From NCBI GenBank assembly GCA_001820675.1, contig MHQO01000033.1:2356-9835 (forward strand): DNA of 7,480 nucleotides, read 5' to 3'. Below, one piece after another: positions 5,663 to 7,480 of this stretch (positions are counted from its first letter, which is position 1; every line of letters starts with the position of its first letter). Source of the stretch: Candidatus Sungbacteria bacterium RIFCSPLOWO2_01_FULL_47_10 (GTDB lineage: Bacteria > Patescibacteriota > Minisyncoccia > Sungbacterales > GWA2-42-14). The notes under the pieces were generated by a model. The model made no database searches. It was given only the letters and a program-made list of their open reading frames with translations, and was not told where the DNA came from. A program made the translations under genes and the position numbers.

Positions 5663-5690
5663 TTGACATCATTTTGCGCAGTGCTATAAT
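5663..5690 (+). promoter_or_regulatory. Consensus promoter of the nadD-nrtR-nadE operon
   Basis: Perfect TTGACA (5663-5668) and perfect TATAAT (5685-5690) are separated by 16 nt. The predicted start is near 5697, leaving a leader of about 29 nt before nadD. The inverted repeat at 5690-5710 begins on the last base of the -10, so repression by occlusion would be efficient. Confidence 0.88.
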
Positions 5691-5710
5691 TAGTGTATAA
5701 ATTACACTAA
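5690..5710. promoter_or_regulatory. Operator-like palindrome, candidate NrtR binding site
   Basis: TTAGTGTA (5690-5697) and TACACTAA (5703-5710) are perfect reverse complements separated by TAAAT. The site begins at the last base of the -10 and covers the predicted transcription start. The second gene of the operon encodes an NrtR-type regulator, a family that binds palindromes near NAD-gene promoters and is released by ADP-ribose. Assigning this site to NrtR is inference from position and symmetry. Confidence 0.72.
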
Positions 5711-5725
5711 CATTCAATACCACGT

Positions 5726-6316
5726 ATGCGTATAGGAATAGTGGGGAGCGCATGCGACCCCCCGCACAAACGACATATCGAGATGGGAGAGCGCGCCAGA
5801 AAAGCGCTCCGTTTGGACAAAATCCTGTTTATTCCCACGAATATTCCCCCTCATAAGGCGCGTCCTTCCGCCGGCGCGAAAGATCGGCTCTCTATGGCGC
5901 GTCTTGCCGCACAGGATTTGCCGCGGTGGGAAATATCCGACATGGAACTTCGGAGGCGCGGGAAAACGTACACGAAGGATACGATCAGGCAGTTAAAAAA
6001 AATATATCCAAACGATGAGTTGTATTGGATTGTAGGATCCGATGCGATTACGTCGATGCCGTGGGCGTGGAAGGGCGGATATGACATTTTGGATGAGTGC
6101 CAATTTGTCGTGGCTCATCGCCCGGGCTATTCGTTACATCGTGTGAAAAAAAGCGTTCTGAAAAAGATTCTCGTGCTCGAAAGAACATTCAAGCGCGACG
6201 TTTCAAGTACGATGATCCGATCTGTGATTCAGCTGAAGAAAAATCCCGCGCGATTTCTCGATTCACGCGTTTTAACATATATCAAAAAGAAAAAATTATA
6301 TGAAACCAGCGCATAG
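5726..6316 (+). CDS. nadD: Nicotinate-nucleotide adenylyltransferase (NaMN adenylyltransferase)
   Basis: NadD transfers AMP from ATP to nicotinate mononucleotide, giving deamido-NAD, the penultimate step of NAD synthesis, in the cytoplasm. The 196-residue length is normal. Visible family motifs are the N-terminal nucleotide-binding G-S-A-C-D-P-P-H-K-R-H (7-17), PTNIPPHK (37-44), TYTKDTI (81-87), IVGSDA (102-107), AHRPGY (130-135), the SSTMIR signature (160-165) and VLTYIKKKKLY (182-192). The motif usually reads HxGH, but here residue 16 is Arg instead of Gly, and the usual TF before the Asp is AC; these are odd changes next to the ATP phosphate site. The start at 5726 lacks a Shine-Dalgarno but begins right at the conserved first strand. 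The gene overlaps nrtR by 17 bp. It is first in the operon behind a consensus promoter. Confidence 0.93.
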   Translation: MRIGIVGSACDPPHKRHIEMGERARKALRLDKILFIPTNIPPHKARPSAGAKDRLSMARLAAQDLPRWEISDMELRRRGKTYTKDTIRQLKKIYPNDELYWIVGSDAITSMPWAWKGGYDILDECQFVVAHRPGYSLHRVKKSVLKKILVLERTFKRDVSSTMIRSVIQLKKNPARFLDSRVLTYIKKKKLYETSA

Positions 6317-6977
6317 AAAAATTGAGGCGCCTCGCGTTACGGTCGATATCGTCATATTTACCATCGAGGAGGCAAAACTAAAAACTCTTTTGATAAAACG
6401 AAAGTTCGATCCGTTCAAAAACATATGGGCTCTGCCTGGAGGGTTTGTCCGGTCGAAAGAGGACATATATGCCGCAGCCCTTCGCGAATTAAGCGAAGAG
6501 AGCGGAATATCCGGGGTGTATCTCGAGCAGTTATATACGTTCGGGTCTCCAAAGCGAGATCCTCGCGGCAGAGTGATTACTATTGCATATTTTGCGCTTG
6601 CCTCACGCCAAAAATTGAGAATTCGGTCGGCTTCGGACGCAAAAGACGCGGGGCTTTTTTCTGTGGATGATCTTCCCCGTCTTGCGTTTGATCACAAGGA
6701 AATTCTCGAAAAAGCCCTTGAGCGGCTCGGAAACAAGATTCAATATACCAACGTATTATGGAGTCTCCTGCCTGAATATTTTACGCTCGGCGACATTCAG
6801 CGAGTATATGAAATTATCTGGGGAAAGAAAGCAGATAAGCGGAATTTCAGAAAGAAGCTTTTGTCGCTCGGACTCCTGAAGCCGATCGGAAAATTGCGAA
6901 AAGGACTTCGAAGGCGCCCCGCAAGGCTCTACCAGTTCAAGACAAAGAAGTATGTTGAATTGAAAAGATTTTTTTAA
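6300..6977 (+). CDS. nrtR: NrtR-type Nudix-related transcriptional regulator of NAD metabolism
   Basis: This 225-residue protein has an N-terminal Nudix domain (about 11-150) and a C-terminal winged helix (about 158-215). Family hallmarks are PRVTVDIVIF (11-20), WALPGGFV (43-50), LEQLYTFGSPKRDPRGRVIT (75-94), LAFDHKEIL (128-136), FTLGDIQRVYEIIWG (161-175), KRNFRKKLL (180-188) and RRRPARLYQF (204-213). NrtR proteins repress NAD synthesis or salvage genes and release DNA on binding ADP-ribose. Unusually for a regulator, the Nudix box G-x5-E-x7-REUxEExGU is fully intact (Gly48, Glu54, Arg62-Glu63, Glu66-Glu67, Gly69), so ADP-ribose hydrolysis may be retained. It overlaps nadD by 17 bp without a clear Shine-Dalgarno, suggesting translational coupling. 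A palindrome on the operon promoter is its likely target. Confidence 0.92.
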   Translation: MKPAHRKIEAPRVTVDIVIFTIEEAKLKTLLIKRKFDPFKNIWALPGGFVRSKEDIYAAALRELSEESGISGVYLEQLYTFGSPKRDPRGRVITIAYFALASRQKLRIRSASDAKDAGLFSVDDLPRLAFDHKEILEKALERLGNKIQYTNVLWSLLPEYFTLGDIQRVYEIIWGKKADKRNFRKKLLSLGLLKPIGKLRKGLRRRPARLYQFKTKKYVELKRFF

Positions 6978-6994
6978 GAAGCGTTTTGTGTGCG

Positions 6995-7034
6995 GCGTGT
7001 GGCGGCTATGGATTCGCCCATGTACGCTACACGC
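6995..7034 (+). other. Long hairpin between nrtR and nadE
   Basis: GCGTGTGGCG (6995-7004) pairs with CGCTACACGC (7025-7034) over ten positions, including one G-U, and ATGG/CCAT can form an inner stem around 7008-7021. It fills much of the 73-nt gap before nadE. No T-tract follows (AAAAACC instead), so it is not an intrinsic terminator. It may affect mRNA processing, stability or nadE expression. Confidence 0.6.
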
Positions 7035-7050
7035 AAAAACCTGATCGCGT

Positions 7051-7480
7051 ATGATTGATTACGGTTTCATCCGTATTGCCGCCGCATCTCCTCCCGTCAG
7101 GGTCGGCGATGTTGATTACAATACCTCGCGGATTATCGATTTTGCCCGGCGTGCGGAAAAAAGCGGTGCGGATGCAGTTCTTTTTCCCGAGCTTTCAATA
7201 ACCGGCTATACGGTCGGAGATCTTTTATTCCAGCGGATTCTTCTTGACAAGGCCGTTCAAGCCCTAAAAGTTTTGAAAAAATATACCCGCGGCCCGGGAC
7301 CGGTTCTTATCGTCGGCTTTCCCCTTCGGCACGACGGCAAGCTTTTTAATGCGGCGGCGGTTATTTCCGGCGGCAGGATTCTCGGCATTGTTCCGAAAAC
7401 ACACATTCCGGGCTATAAAGAATTTTATGAGGAACGCTGGTTTGCGTCTTCTCGCGACCTCATTACGAATGAAGCCTTCT
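7051..7480 (+). CDS. nadE: Glutamine-dependent NAD+ synthetase, N-terminal amidase part; 3' end beyond the window
   Basis: From ATG 7051, 143 codons stay open to the window end. The sequence is the nitrilase-like glutaminase domain of large NAD synthetases: GFIRIAAASPPVRVGDVDYN (5-24), VLFPELSITGY (43-53) with the catalytic Glu47, DLLFQ (57-61), VLIVGFPLRHDGKLFNAAAV (85-104), and GIVPKTHIPGYKEFYEERWF (112-131) with the catalytic Lys116. The HGFVRVA-like start and the PKxxxPxYxEFYExRWF block match the roughly 680-residue actinobacterial-type NadE, so about 500 residues, including the catalytic Cys and the ATP-PPase synthetase domain, should lie beyond the edge. The domain makes ammonia from glutamine and channels it to the synthetase half, which amidates deamido-NAD, the product of NadD two genes upstream. 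There is no Shine-Dalgarno before the ATG. Confidence 0.93.
   Translation, partial: MIDYGFIRIAAASPPVRVGDVDYNTSRIIDFARRAEKSGADAVLFPELSITGYTVGDLLFQRILLDKAVQALKVLKKYTRGPGPVLIVGFPLRHDGKLFNAAAVISGGRILGIVPKTHIPGYKEFYEERWFASSRDLITNEAF

Overview
The window looks like part of a small-genome bacterium that uses the standard code: several genes end in TGA and tryptophan is TGG. The style of the genes suggests Candidate Phyla Radiation / Patescibacteria (Parcubacteria-like): a mosaic CARDB/SH3/IPT surface protein, small orphan membrane proteins, many starts without a strong Shine-Dalgarno sequence, and a GT4 glycosyltransferase. This placement is an inference from style; no rRNA or phylogenetic marker is present.

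Layout. (1) Positions 1-3047, minus strand: a three-gene operon-like block. It runs from a large anchored extracellular protein (CARDB, Ig-like, SH3b, IPT/TIG and an eight-cysteine cluster), to a six-helix membrane protein, to a small exported cysteine/glycine-rich protein cut by the window edge. The last two genes overlap by ATGA. (2) Positions 3126-3540, plus strand: a compact unit with a near-consensus promoter, a 38-codon ORF overlapping a 69-codon ORF at a slippery A7-TGA site, and a terminator. (3) Positions 3640-3671: a 32-bp near-perfect palindrome. (4) Positions 3706-4866, minus strand: a GT4 glycosyltransferase. (5) Positions 4867-5200: no protein gene that I accept. It holds a strong promoter followed by a candidate small structured RNA of about 87 nt with its own terminator, then an 82-nt nested inverted-repeat element. 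(6) Positions 5201-5590, plus strand: a small two-helix membrane protein with a terminator. (7) Positions 5663-7480, plus strand: an NAD biosynthesis operon, nadD - nrtR - nadE (nadE runs off the end), driven by a consensus TTGACA-16-TATAAT promoter with a perfect 8+8 bp inverted repeat placed on the transcription start.

How the genes work together. NadD makes nicotinate adenine dinucleotide, and the glutamine-dependent NadE amidates it to NAD. The gene between them encodes a Nudix plus winged-helix NrtR-type regulator, whose family senses ADP-ribose, a product of NAD turnover. The palindrome over the promoter start is the obvious candidate for its operator, so the operon appears to be a self-regulated NAD module. 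The most novel-looking items are the unassigned promoter-driven small RNA at about 4957-5043, the two-ORF unit at 3194-3516 with its possible frameshift, and a shared start-region leader that links that unit to the membrane protein gene at 5201.
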